Assembly: GCA_938023515.1 (NCBI GenBank)
Contig: CALJDR010000078.1
Location: 1 to 33,172, forward strand
Reading direction: 5' to 3'
Source of the DNA: an uncultured Flavobacteriales bacterium
GTDB taxonomy: Bacteria > Bacteroidota > Bacteroidia > Flavobacteriales > UBA1820
Length of the DNA stretch: 33,172 nucleotides
Below are positions 1 through 7,532 of the stretch, one piece after another (position 1 is the first letter of the stretch; the number at the start of each line of letters is the position of its first letter). The position numbers were made by a program, and so were the translations under genes. Under the pieces are notes generated by a model that saw only the letters and a list, made by a program, of their open reading frames with translations, was not told the origin of the DNA and did no database searches.

Positions 1-14
1 TGTATAAGAGACAG
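1..14. other. Residual Nextera transposon mosaic end (library artefact)
   Basis: These bases equal the last 14 of the 19-base Nextera mosaic end AGATGTGTATAAGAGACAG. The coding sequence of the first gene runs directly into them. They are library adapter, not genome, so the contig's biological sequence begins at about 15. Confidence 0.95.
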
Positions 15-1843
15 GTGAAATACCAGTCGCCGGTATGCTCCGGACAGGCTTTGTGCAGGCCTTCGACGCTTTGGTACACGATGCTGACCTTGGCATGGAT
101 GTCCGGGGCGGTGATGAGTTGGGCGATCTTGTCCGATATCTGTTCGTCGGTAAATCCGGCGTATATCTCCTTGACGTGGTTCACTACCAGCGAGTCTTCC
201 AGACCCAGTTGGGCTTTGCATTTTTGGTAGACCTCATCGATGATCGAATCCAGTCCGTTCTCGTGGAGCAGGTCGATCGCTGCCCGGAAGGCGATAAAGT
301 CGCCCAGACGGGCCATATCGATACCGTAGCAGTCCGGATAACGGATCTGCGGGGCGCTGGACAGGATGATCAGGTGGCGGGGCTTCAGGCGGTCCATGAT
401 GCGGACGATGCTTTGCCGCAGGGTCGTCCCCCGGACGATGGAATCGTCGATGAGTATCAGGTTGTCTTCCGGGCGGACTACGCCGTATGTCACGTCGTAT
501 ACGTGGGCGACCATATCGTCCCGGGAGGAATCCTCGGTGATGAAAGTGCGCAGTTTGGCGTCCTTGATGGCGATCTTTTCACTGCGGATGCGGCAGGAAA
601 GGATATCGTGTATCTGCTCTTCGGTCGGGGTATGCCCGGTGGCGACCAGTTCCGATATCTCGCGGGCTTTCCGTTCGTTCAGGTAGTCCTCGAAACCTTC
701 CGTTAGCCCGAAAAACGAACTTTCGGCGGTATTGGGGATATAAGAGAAAACGGTGTTGTGCAGGTCGTAGTCGATCTTTTTTAATACGGGTTCCACCAAG
801 TTGCGCCCGAGCATTTTCCGCTCGCGGTAGATGTCCGCGTCGCTCCCGCGGGAGAAATAGATGCGCTCGAACGAGCAGGCTTTTTTGGGCAGGGGCGTCA
901 TCACGGGGGCCATTTCGTAGCTGCCGTCGCGCCGCATGATTAGGGCGCTGCCGGGCACGATCTCCCGGACCGTTTCCATCGGCACGTTGAACGCGGTCTG
1001 GATGACGGGTCTTTCCGAGGCCACAACGACCACTTCGTCGTCCGCATAGTAGAACGCCGGGCGGATACCTGCCGGGTCGCGCAGAACGAACGCATCGCCC
1101 TGTCCGACCATTCCGGCAATGGCGAACCCTCCGTCGAAACGTTTGGCGGCCCGTACCAGGACGGTGTGTATATCGAGTTCGTTGGCTACGTGCTCGGCGA
1201 TTTCGACCCCGTGGAGACCTTCGGCTTTATATTTGGCCGCCAGCAGATCTACTTCTTCGTCCAAAAAGTGCCCGATACGTTCCATCACGGTAATGGTGTC
1301 CAGTTTGGCGATGGGGTGGTGTCCCATTTCGACCAGGCGGTTGTACAGGAAATCGGAGTTCGTCATGTTGAAGTTCCCGGCCACCACCAGTGTTTTGGCG
1401 GCGGTGATATTCTCCCGCATGAAAGGATGGACGGCCTCGATGGTGTTCCCTCCGTAAGTACCGTAGCGCACGTGTCCCAGGTAAATGTCCGAGGCGAAGG
1501 GCACGTTCTCCTTGATCCAGGCGAAGTCCTCTTTGGGCGACGGTTGTTCGGGGCGGTTGGCCATAGCGGCATTGACCTTTCCGTTCACATTTTTAAACAC
1601 ATCGAGGATGGCCTGGGATTCCATCGACCGCGTACGGTTTACATACGGATGGCCTACCGGGGTATCGATCTTCACGGCGGCGATACCGGCGCCGTCCTGT
1701 CCTCGGTTGTGCTGTTTTTCCATCAGCAGGTACATTTTGTTCAGGCCCCAGAAAGCGCTTCCGTATTTCTGTTGGTAATACTCGAGCGGCTGGAGCAGCC
1801 GTACCATTGCGATTCCGCATTCGTGTTTTATCTGTTCGCTCAT
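15..1843 (-). CDS. PurF-like amidophosphoribosyltransferase, long Bacteroidetes form (3' end cut off)
   Basis: About 609 codons are visible from ATG 1841-1843; the stop lies beyond the contig end. The N-terminus is a class II glutamine amidotransferase (Ntn) domain: the catalytic Cys is at residue 9 (KHECGIA), so the mature enzyme would need removal of a short propeptide. It is followed by QHNRGQDGAG (residues 44-53) and a later GHVRYGT motif. A type I phosphoribosyltransferase domain follows, with the PRPP-binding motif LILIDDSIVRGTTL at residues 462-475. This is the architecture of PurF, which makes phosphoribosylamine from PRPP and glutamine in purine synthesis. The protein is clearly longer than standard PurF (about 470-500 residues), and I recall it as a second, longer PurF-like family in Bacteroidetes, so the purine role is inferred. 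It lies 25 bp after the permease gene and is probably in one transcript with it. Confidence 0.85.
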
Positions 1844-1868
1844 TTTATTGTATATGCAGTACTTGTCA

Positions 1869-2963
1869 TTAAGATTTTACGTCCAGTGCGTCGCGCAGGG
1901 TGTTGCCGAAAGTCATAAAGGCCAGAACGAGCAGCATGATCATCGTGCCGGGCACCAGGGCCAGGTAGGGTTTGCCCATCACCATGTACATGTAATGATC
2001 CCGGATAATGCCGCCCCAGGAAGGTATCGGGGGCTGCGCCCCGAGACCGAGGAAACTCAACCCGCTTTCCATCAGGATAGCCGAGGCAAAGTTGGAGGCT
2101 GTGATCACGATCACTACGCCCCATATGTTGGGAAGGATATGCCGGGCGATGATCCTCAGCTTGCCGAAGCCCAGTGCGCGGGCCGCTTCGACGTATTGCA
2201 TTTGTTTGGCCGAGATCACCTGGCCGCGCACCATACGGGCTACTTCGACCCACATCGTCAGTCCGACCGCCACATAAACCTGCCAAACGCCTTTTCCCAA
2301 AGCGAAGGTCACGGCGATGACCATCAGCAGGGTCGGGATGGACCACATGATGTTGATCAGCCACATGATCAGCGCATCTATTTTCCCGCCGAAATATCCG
2401 GCTATCGCCCCGAGGCTCACCCCGATGATGATCGCGATAAGCACGGCGACAAAACCGATAGTGAACGAGATGCGGGAACCGATGATCATCCGGGAGAGCA
2501 GGTCGCGTCCGTAGCGGTCTGTCCCCAGGTAGAATGTCGTTTTCTTTACCGTGGTGAGCGGGGTTTTGAGCAGGGCTTTTTCCGGGGACGCAATTCCCTC
2601 GCCGATGTATTCCCGGTAGAAAATGGAATCGCCCACGGCTTTGTACTGCGTGACCGGTATGCTGGATAACAGCGGTGTACGCCCATCCCAGAGGACCGAG
2701 AGGAACGATTGCCGGTTGGCCTCCGGTTTTTTCACCTGGATCAGGTCTATGGAAAATCCCGGCGATTTGTTGGACAGGGCCAGATGCATCGTATTGGCGT
2801 TGGTCGTATTGTCCGGAGCCAGCGCATAGGCGAAAAGCGCCACAAAACCGATCAGAATGATAAACCAGAACGACATAACTCCCGGCAGGTTTTTCTTGAA
2901 CCGGTCTATCGTGATCCTCAGTACTGATTTAGAAGCGTCGTCCTGTGTTTGTTGGGATGCCAT
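1869..2963 (-). CDS. OppC/DppC-type ABC transporter permease
   Basis: A 364-residue inner-membrane permease of the binding-protein-dependent family that imports peptides or nickel. One N-terminal membrane segment (about residues 31-50) is followed by a roughly 100-residue extracytoplasmic insert. Then come LGTDRYGRDLLSR (about 146-158), further membrane helices, and the EAA loop YVEAARALGFGKL (about 257-269) that docks the ATPase. The ending with GLSFLGLGAQPPIPSWG (301-317) is typical of OppC. The extended N-terminal insert fits Bacteroidetes members. No OppB partner, ATPase or binding protein is nearby, so its partners must be encoded elsewhere. It sits 28 bp after the protease gene and 25 bp before the PurF-like gene, which suggests co-transcription. 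The substrate cannot be told from sequence; peptides are the default guess. Confidence 0.9.
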   Translation of the reverse strand: MASQQTQDDASKSVLRITIDRFKKNLPGVMSFWFIILIGFVALFAYALAPDNTTNANTMHLALSNKSPGFSIDLIQVKKPEANRQSFLSVLWDGRTPLLSSIPVTQYKAVGDSIFYREYIGEGIASPEKALLKTPLTTVKKTTFYLGTDRYGRDLLSRMIIGSRISFTIGFVAVLIAIIIGVSLGAIAGYFGGKIDALIMWLINIMWSIPTLLMVIAVTFALGKGVWQVYVAVGLTMWVEVARMVRGQVISAKQMQYVEAARALGFGKLRIIARHILPNIWGVVIVITASNFASAILMESGLSFLGLGAQPPIPSWGGIIRDHYMYMVMGKPYLALVPGTMIMLLVLAFMTFGNTLRDALDVKS

Positions 2964-2991
2964 CCGTGTGTGATAAAAGTGTTTCGGCCGG

Positions 2992-5094
2992 TTATTTCAT
3001 GTCGGAAAGGATTTCCACCGCCTGTTGCAATGTGGCGTCTTTTTTCAAGTCCTTATGCCAGGTCTTGCGTTTGGAGGCCAGGGTGGTGTCCTTTTCTATG
3101 AGCGGCTTTTCGTAAGCGGGCGATAGGTAATCCAGGCTCGACTGGAATTTGTCTATCTGGTCGAACCGTTTCGACTCGGCCCGGTATTGTTCGTCCTCCG
3201 CCCGGAATTCATCCAGCGAAAGGGGGATTTCCTTGTTTTCCTTGCGGGCCTTGAGCCATTCGATATTTTCCCGGACTTGTTTGAAATAGGGGTCTTCCGC
3301 AATGCGGGCCTTGGCTTTTTCGATGACCGGACTGAAATCGTTGTTCAGGCGGGTATAGCGGGCTGAAGGGATGGAATCCCATTTCATTACGTGTTTTTCC
3401 TTGTCTTCCGACATATCGAGTACGGAGAACATATCGGGGATTTCCACATCGGATTTCACCCCGCGGATCTGGTTGCCGGAACCGTTCACCCGATAGAATT
3501 TTTCGATGGTCAGCTTGAGCGCACCGAGAGCCCCTTCGTCGAATATTTTCCCGCGGACCATATTGTCGAGTTCCACTACATTTTGTACGGTGCCTTTCCC
3601 GAAGGTCTGTTTCGAGCCGATAATGATAGCCCGATTGTAATCCTGCATCGCCCCGGCGAATATTTCCGAAGCGGAAGCCGAAATGCCGTTGATAAGGATT
3701 ACCAACGGGCCATCCCAGGCTACGGAAGGATCGTTGTCCGGCAGCACCCTTACCTGTCCGTCCCGCGAACGGGTCTGGACGATGGGGCCCTGTTCGATGA
3801 AGAGACCGCCCATTTTGACGGCACCTCCTAAAGCTCCTCCGCCGTTGTTGCGCAGGTCGAGCGCTATCCCTTCTATCCCGTCGGCTTTCAGGCGTTCGAT
3901 CTCTTTGGCGAGGTCTTCGGCGCTTTCACGGCCGTCCTTGTTCTCGAAATTGACATAGAATTTCGGGACGTAGATCACCGCGTATTTGCGGCCGTCTTTC
4001 TCGACCACCGCCGAGCGGACGAATGTGTCTTCTATTTCCACTACGTCGCGCACCAGCGGGATCTCTTTGATCGATCCGTCGGCTTTTTGCAATTTCAGGC
4101 GCACAGTCGATCCTTTTTTGCCCCGTATCAGGTCTACTGCATCGTCCAGACGCATACCGACGATGCTTACGTATTCGTCGTTGCCCTGTGCCACTTCCAA
4201 TATTTGGTCGCCTACGGCCAGTTGCCCGCTTTTAGCGGACGGACTTCCCGGTACAATGCTGGCGATGGTGATATATCCGTCTTTTTGCTGGAGTACAGCG
4301 CCGATCCCTTCGAGTTGTCCGGAAATGCTCGCGTTGAAATCTTTTTCCTCGCGCGGGGCCATGTACTGCGTATGGGGATCGTAGTAAGTGGTAAACGCGT
4401 TGAGGTACATCGAGAACCAATCTTCGTTGTCGAGTTCAGCGATGCGTTTGAAGTAATCCCGGTAGTTTTTCAATACCGCTTCACGGGCTTTCTGTTCGAT
4501 TTCGGCCTGTTTTTTCGGTACATAAGCGCTGTCTTTGGCGGCTTTGTCCTCTTCGACTTTCAGGTCGGAATACACGCGGGTAAGGACGTTGTATTTTAGG
4601 TATTTACGCCACCGATCCATCACGTCCGATGTGTCGTAGGCATAGGTCGAATCGTCCAGTGCCAGGGATTCTTTGATCGTGAAATCCATCGGAATGGCCA
4701 TCAGCGAATCGAGCGCGCCGGATACCAGGGCCATACGTTCTTTGAAGATGGAGGTAGCCGAATGGAAAAAGGCAGTATCTCCGGCCAGAATCTGATTGTC
4801 TATGTCGTAGCGGTATTTTTCGAGCAGAGTCGAATCGGCTTTGGTATAGTAACGCTTGCCGAAATCCAGTGTCTTGAGGTATTCATCGAAGACCGAGGCG
4901 GATAACGAATCGTCTATCGGTTTGGGGCTGTAGTGCCACTGCCCCAGCATGTAGGATACCAGTTGGGTGAGGAATTGGGCTTTGTCCGGCTGCCGGTCGG
5001 CAGGTGCTGCGTTGAGCTTGATGACTGCGGAAAAACCGGCAAGGCATATCACCGTTGCGGCCCACAGGTATTTGTATCGTTTTATCAGGTTCAT
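2992..5094 (-). CDS. prc: Tail-specific (C-terminal processing) protease, S41 family
   Basis: A 700-residue periplasmic serine protease that degrades or trims proteins by their C-termini. It has an N-terminal signal or anchor segment (about residues 8-30), then a helical N-terminal domain. A PDZ domain (about 255-345, starting GIGAVLQQ) binds the substrate tail. In the S41 domain the nucleophile motif GISASASE lies at 470-477, with Ser474 the best match to the catalytic Ser of E. coli Prc. FGKGTVQ follows, with the general-base Lys at 500. The C-terminal DUF3340-like helical tail and the total length match Prc rather than shorter CtpA. It is the first gene of the three-gene minus-strand unit, with a promoter-like box at 5124-5131. 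In other bacteria Prc processes PBP3 and murein hydrolases, so an envelope role is plausible. Confidence 0.95.
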   Translation of the reverse strand: MNLIKRYKYLWAATVICLAGFSAVIKLNAAPADRQPDKAQFLTQLVSYMLGQWHYSPKPIDDSLSASVFDEYLKTLDFGKRYYTKADSTLLEKYRYDIDNQILAGDTAFFHSATSIFKERMALVSGALDSLMAIPMDFTIKESLALDDSTYAYDTSDVMDRWRKYLKYNVLTRVYSDLKVEEDKAAKDSAYVPKKQAEIEQKAREAVLKNYRDYFKRIAELDNEDWFSMYLNAFTTYYDPHTQYMAPREEKDFNASISGQLEGIGAVLQQKDGYITIASIVPGSPSAKSGQLAVGDQILEVAQGNDEYVSIVGMRLDDAVDLIRGKKGSTVRLKLQKADGSIKEIPLVRDVVEIEDTFVRSAVVEKDGRKYAVIYVPKFYVNFENKDGRESAEDLAKEIERLKADGIEGIALDLRNNGGGALGGAVKMGGLFIEQGPIVQTRSRDGQVRVLPDNDPSVAWDGPLVILINGISASASEIFAGAMQDYNRAIIIGSKQTFGKGTVQNVVELDNMVRGKIFDEGALGALKLTIEKFYRVNGSGNQIRGVKSDVEIPDMFSVLDMSEDKEKHVMKWDSIPSARYTRLNNDFSPVIEKAKARIAEDPYFKQVRENIEWLKARKENKEIPLSLDEFRAEDEQYRAESKRFDQIDKFQSSLDYLSPAYEKPLIEKDTTLASKRKTWHKDLKKDATLQQAVEILSDMK

Positions 5095-5120
5095 GGTTTC
5101 CCCTTTTTGCTATAAAGAAA

Positions 5121-5144
5121 GCCCAAATTTACTAACATTTGGGC
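5121..5144. promoter_or_regulatory. Perfect 8-bp inverted repeat over the prc promoter (candidate operator)
   Basis: GCCCAAAT and ATTTGGGC are perfect reverse complements separated by 8 bases, 27 bp upstream of the prc start. The dyad overlaps the predicted -7 box at 5124-5131 on the minus strand. This arrangement fits repression by a dimeric regulator. An RNA hairpin in the extreme 5' leader is the alternative. Confidence 0.45.
5124..5131 (-). promoter_or_regulatory. Bacteroidetes -7 box for the prc operon
   Basis: On the minus strand the sequence reads TAAATTTG, matching the Bacteroidetes primary-sigma -7 consensus TAnnTTTG. It lies about 30 bp before the prc ATG. A good TTTG -33 element is not evident, so the call is moderate. 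Confidence 0.5.
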
Positions 5145-5545
5145 AGTTGCAGAACATTTTTTAAGTTTTTAAACTATTATTAGGATTATCGGGGATTTTT
5201 TGACATTTTATGACACCCTAAGTCCTTTTACGCATTGATAACCCCGTTTTTACAGAAAGCATAAAGGGTTATAGAGGGTAACAAGAGTACCCGAAAGTTT
5301 ATCTGATGTTTATCTGAAGCGGTTGTAACTGATTTCCCCGGGAAATAGCAGCAATCGGTTACACGATTGTTCCCGCGGACATCAACTCGCATGTGCGTAT
5401 TTTATTCGACTAATATTTTTGATGAATAGTCGATTATATTGCTTCGTAACAAAGAATATATATCTTCATCCGGCCAGTATTTTTTCTTCAAATTAGCTTA
5501 ATTTTTCCGTAAAACTTTCTGTCTGGGTAAAAGCAGGAACTGTCT

Positions 5546-6043
5546 TCATTTAAATTTCTCGAAATCTTTATAATTGATCGTTTTTTCTTTTTTTAAAATC
5601 CCGTGGTCTATTTCCAATAAAATATAATTTTCGTATGTCGGGTCGCTCCCGTAAGACTTTGCAGGAGCGATTTCTTCGCCGGATGGCAGAACAAGTATCC
5701 CTGTAAACCAATTTATTTTTATTGATTTCTGATCGGGGAAAATGTCATTGAGCGCACTTTTCCATTCATCCTGAGAGTCCATTATTTCGATACCTCTAAG
5801 ATACAGCTGGTTCCCCCATATTTCAAATGTGGCTACATAGCCCCTCCAAAGAGCAGTTGTTCCAAATCCATTTCGGGGGTTTTTATCCGGATGTTTTTCA
5901 AAATAGCTATCCATGACATAGTTGGCTCGGGCTTGTAATTTGTATTCTTTTCCAAGGTAAATGATTTTGTCCGGGATTTGGGGTGTTCCCAAAACAGCAG
6001 AATGAAAAAAAGCAGTCAATAGGAACACAAAGAATGCTCTCAT
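5546..6043 (-). CDS. Small secreted protein of unknown function
   Basis: I do not recognise a characterised family. The frame is open further upstream (to 6223), but the ATG at 6041-6043 is preferred because it begins a clear signal peptide (MRAFFVFLLTAFFHSAVLG), giving 165 residues. The longer version would place hydrophilic residues before it and run over the predicted promoter. The mature part is soluble and aromatic-rich. It includes YLGKEYKL, a YFEKHPDKNPRNGFG stretch and TALWRGYVATFEI, and is probably a compact beta-rich domain. Similar short proteins with a 'KEY...PRTGFGSTALWRGYIATFEI' pattern seem familiar from Bacteroidetes, but without a known role. The gene and its surroundings are markedly more AT-rich than the rest of the window, which suggests acquisition by transfer. 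Confidence 0.7.
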   Translation of the reverse strand: MRAFFVFLLTAFFHSAVLGTPQIPDKIIYLGKEYKLQARANYVMDSYFEKHPDKNPRNGFGTTALWRGYVATFEIWGNQLYLRGIEIMDSQDEWKSALNDIFPDQKSIKINWFTGILVLPSGEEIAPAKSYGSDPTYENYILLEIDHGILKKEKTINYKDFEKFK

Positions 6044-6100
6044 ATAATTATTTGTTTTTGTGGATATACATTTTCCGATCTTATCGGTTTGTCTGCTTAA

Positions 6101-6108
6101 CAAAAATA
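6101..6108 (-). promoter_or_regulatory. -7 box for the small secreted protein gene
   Basis: The minus strand reads TATTTTTG, a match to TAnnTTTG, about 58 bp before the chosen ATG. A weak TTTC lies about 18 bp further upstream where TTTG is expected. Its position supports the downstream start at 6043. Confidence 0.45.
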
Positions 6109-6162
6109 CGTTTATTTGTGATCTGCGAAATGAAGCAGGCAGAATAAAATCCCGGGAAACAT

Positions 6163-6194
6163 TTTGGCGGAACCGAAAAGTATCCGTACATTTG
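6163..6194 (+). promoter_or_regulatory. Bacteroidetes promoter for rpsO
   Basis: TTTG at 6163-6166 and TACATTTG at 6187-6194 are separated by 20 bp, matching the -33/-7 consensus of the Bacteroidetes housekeeping sigma factor. It would give a leader of roughly 40 bases before the rpsO ATG at 6244. This is the best-matching promoter in the window. Confidence 0.75.
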
Positions 6195-6243
6195 CCCACG
6201 TATTTTAAAACAATACATAACAATCATTTAAAACAATATTGGC

Positions 6244-6513
6244 ATGTATCTTACAAAAGAAAAGAAACAGGAAATTTTCGCTCAGTACGGCAAATCGGCC
6301 ACTGACACCGGTTCTGCGGAAGGCCAGATCGCGCTTTTCACGTATCGTATCAACCACCTTACGGAACATTTGAAAAAGAATATCCACGACTTCGGCACCG
6401 AGCGTGCCTTGGTGATGATGGTGGGTAAACGCCGCAGCCTGCTCGAATACCTCAAACGCGAGGATATCGAACGCTACCGTAAGATCGTAGAACAGCTCGG
6501 ACTGAGAAAATAA
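6244..6513 (+). CDS. rpsO: 30S ribosomal protein S15
   Basis: An 89-residue protein of full family length. It binds the central domain of 16S rRNA early in 30S assembly and contributes to an intersubunit bridge. The family pattern is clear: DTGSAEGQIALFTYRINHLTEHLKKN, the H-DF box (KNIHDFGTERAL), GKRRSLLEYLK and the final Y-R-KI--LGLRK. It is transcribed alone from a strong promoter at 6163-6194 and followed by a hairpin terminator at 6537-6569. In other bacteria S15 can repress its own mRNA; no such leader structure was recognised here. Confidence 0.98.
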   Translation: MYLTKEKKQEIFAQYGKSATDTGSAEGQIALFTYRINHLTEHLKKNIHDFGTERALVMMVGKRRSLLEYLKREDIERYRKIVEQLGLRK

Positions 6514-6536
6514 ATCCCGGCTATTTGAAAATCAAA

Positions 6537-6569
6537 ACGTGCCTCCGGCCTCGGATGGCGCGTTTTTTT
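6537..6569 (+). terminator. Intrinsic terminator after rpsO
   Basis: An imperfect GC-rich hairpin (acgtgcctccg ... cggatggcgcgt, one mismatch and one bulge) is followed by seven T residues, 23 bases after the rpsO stop. This is a standard rho-independent terminator, probably leaky because the next gene begins 15 bases later with no separate promoter recognised. Confidence 0.75.
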
Positions 6570-6583
6570 GACTTTAAAATAAA

Positions 6584-7462
6584 ATGTTTATGAGAAAAAT
6601 TTTACGCAATATCGCTTTTATGTGCCTGATCCTCTCGGCTGTTCCCATGCGGGCCCAGCAGGAGGAAATGCCCCAAAAAGAGACGGTTATCATCGATTAT
6701 TTCTCCAGGGCCCGGGAAGTGCCGGGGCCTTATATGGAGGCTTTGCGGGCCCGAGTGATCGAGGGTTTCGTCAATCGCGGCCGGCACCGGGTCGTGGATG
6801 CGCAGACGATAGCAGATCTGCGGGATGCGGGATACGGAATGGTTTCCAGCCCTTCGGCGATCATAAACAGCCAACGGGATGCCGAGCGGCGCCGGGCGGA
6901 CGCGATCCGTTCTCTCGGGGCGCGCTATGTGGTGGCGGGCGCAATAACGTCTTGTTCGTTTAAACGGGAAAAGGTGGGGGATGGCAATCGATATACTACC
7001 ACGGCCGTGTTCATCCTGACCAGCTACGATCTGCTGACCGGCGAAAGTTCCGCCCCGGAAGAATTCCAGGCAAGGGGTTCCGGGGATTCTCCCGAAAAGG
7101 CCGACAGGGAGGCGCTGGCCTCTATCCCCTTGAAAGTGGTCTATTATATAGATAATCATTTTAAATACCAGACGGAAATACTCCGGATAGAGGCACCCAA
7201 TGCCAAAGGGAAGTACAAAGAACTGTATATCCGCAGCGGGGCATCGATGGGGGTGCAGAACGGGGATTTGTTCAAAGTCTACGAGCGGTATGAGGTGGCC
7301 GGGACGGCTGGAATGCGGCTTATCGGGAAGATACGTGCCCGGCAGGTGTGCGGAGAAGAGTTGACCCTTTGTACGTTTTCCAACGGGGCGGATGCCATTG
7401 TCCGGGCTTTTTCGGAAGGCAGGGAACTGGTCGTGATAAGCGACGGACAGGCCTTGTTCTGA
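6584..7462 (+). CDS. Secreted CsgG/FlgT-like protein of unknown role
   Basis: A 292-residue exported protein with a signal peptide ending VPMRA before QQEE; ATG 6590 is an equally possible start. The middle part reads like the CsgG/LpoB/FlgT-type fold: an alpha/beta segment (ETVIIDYFSRA..., VVDAQTIADLRD), then ARYVVAGAITSCSFKRE and a strand TTAVFILTSYDLLTGE. The C-terminal 90 residues (ELYIRSGASMGVQNGDLFKVYER ... ELVVISDG) resemble the small beta-barrel end domain seen in FlgT-like proteins. These are fold-level impressions, not a firm family assignment. It follows rpsO by 70 bp on the same strand and ends at the bidirectional terminator 7478-7514. The reaction and partners are unknown; a periplasmic or outer-membrane-associated structural role is the most that can be said. 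Confidence 0.8.
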   Translation: MFMRKILRNIAFMCLILSAVPMRAQQEEMPQKETVIIDYFSRAREVPGPYMEALRARVIEGFVNRGRHRVVDAQTIADLRDAGYGMVSSPSAIINSQRDAERRRADAIRSLGARYVVAGAITSCSFKREKVGDGNRYTTTAVFILTSYDLLTGESSAPEEFQARGSGDSPEKADREALASIPLKVVYYIDNHFKYQTEILRIEAPNAKGKYKELYIRSGASMGVQNGDLFKVYERYEVAGTAGMRLIGKIRARQVCGEELTLCTFSNGADAIVRAFSEGRELVVISDGQALF

Positions 7463-7477
7463 TTGGAAAGAAACCAC

Positions 7478-7514
7478 ATAAAAAACGCGCACCTGAAAGG
7501 TGCGCGTTTTTTAT
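7478..7514. terminator. Bidirectional intrinsic terminator
   Basis: A perfect 17-bp inverted repeat with a 3-base loop (core cgcgcacct / aggtgcgcg), flanked by A6 and T6. It lies between two convergent genes and can terminate both the CsgG/FlgT-like gene (plus) and the ABC-F gene (minus). Confidence 0.92.
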
Positions 7515-7532
7515 GTTCTGCAGGTGAAAGCC

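Larger units (their letters stand above)
5095..5545. other. Noncoding AT-rich gap of about 450 bp
   Basis: No convincing gene is visible on either strand. It holds the prc promoter region and three short dyads: GCCCAAAT/ATTTGGGC (5121-5144), ATAACCC/GGGTTAT (5238-5272) and TCGACTA/TAGTCGA (5406-5433). A palindrome ATTTCCC-C-GGGAAAT lies at 5332-5346. None is followed by a clear T-run, so they are not obvious terminators. The base composition is much more AT-rich than the flanking genes. Confidence 0.6.

Noticed and set aside
35..1918. Plus-strand open frames at 35-706 and 1166-1918
   Set aside because: They mirror the minus-strand PurF-like gene, whose catalytic and PRPP motifs are unambiguous.
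5238..5433. Weak dyads at 5238-5272, 5332-5346 and 5406-5433 as terminators or a small RNA
   Set aside because: Short arms, no T-run and no promoter pairing; noted only as intergenic structure.
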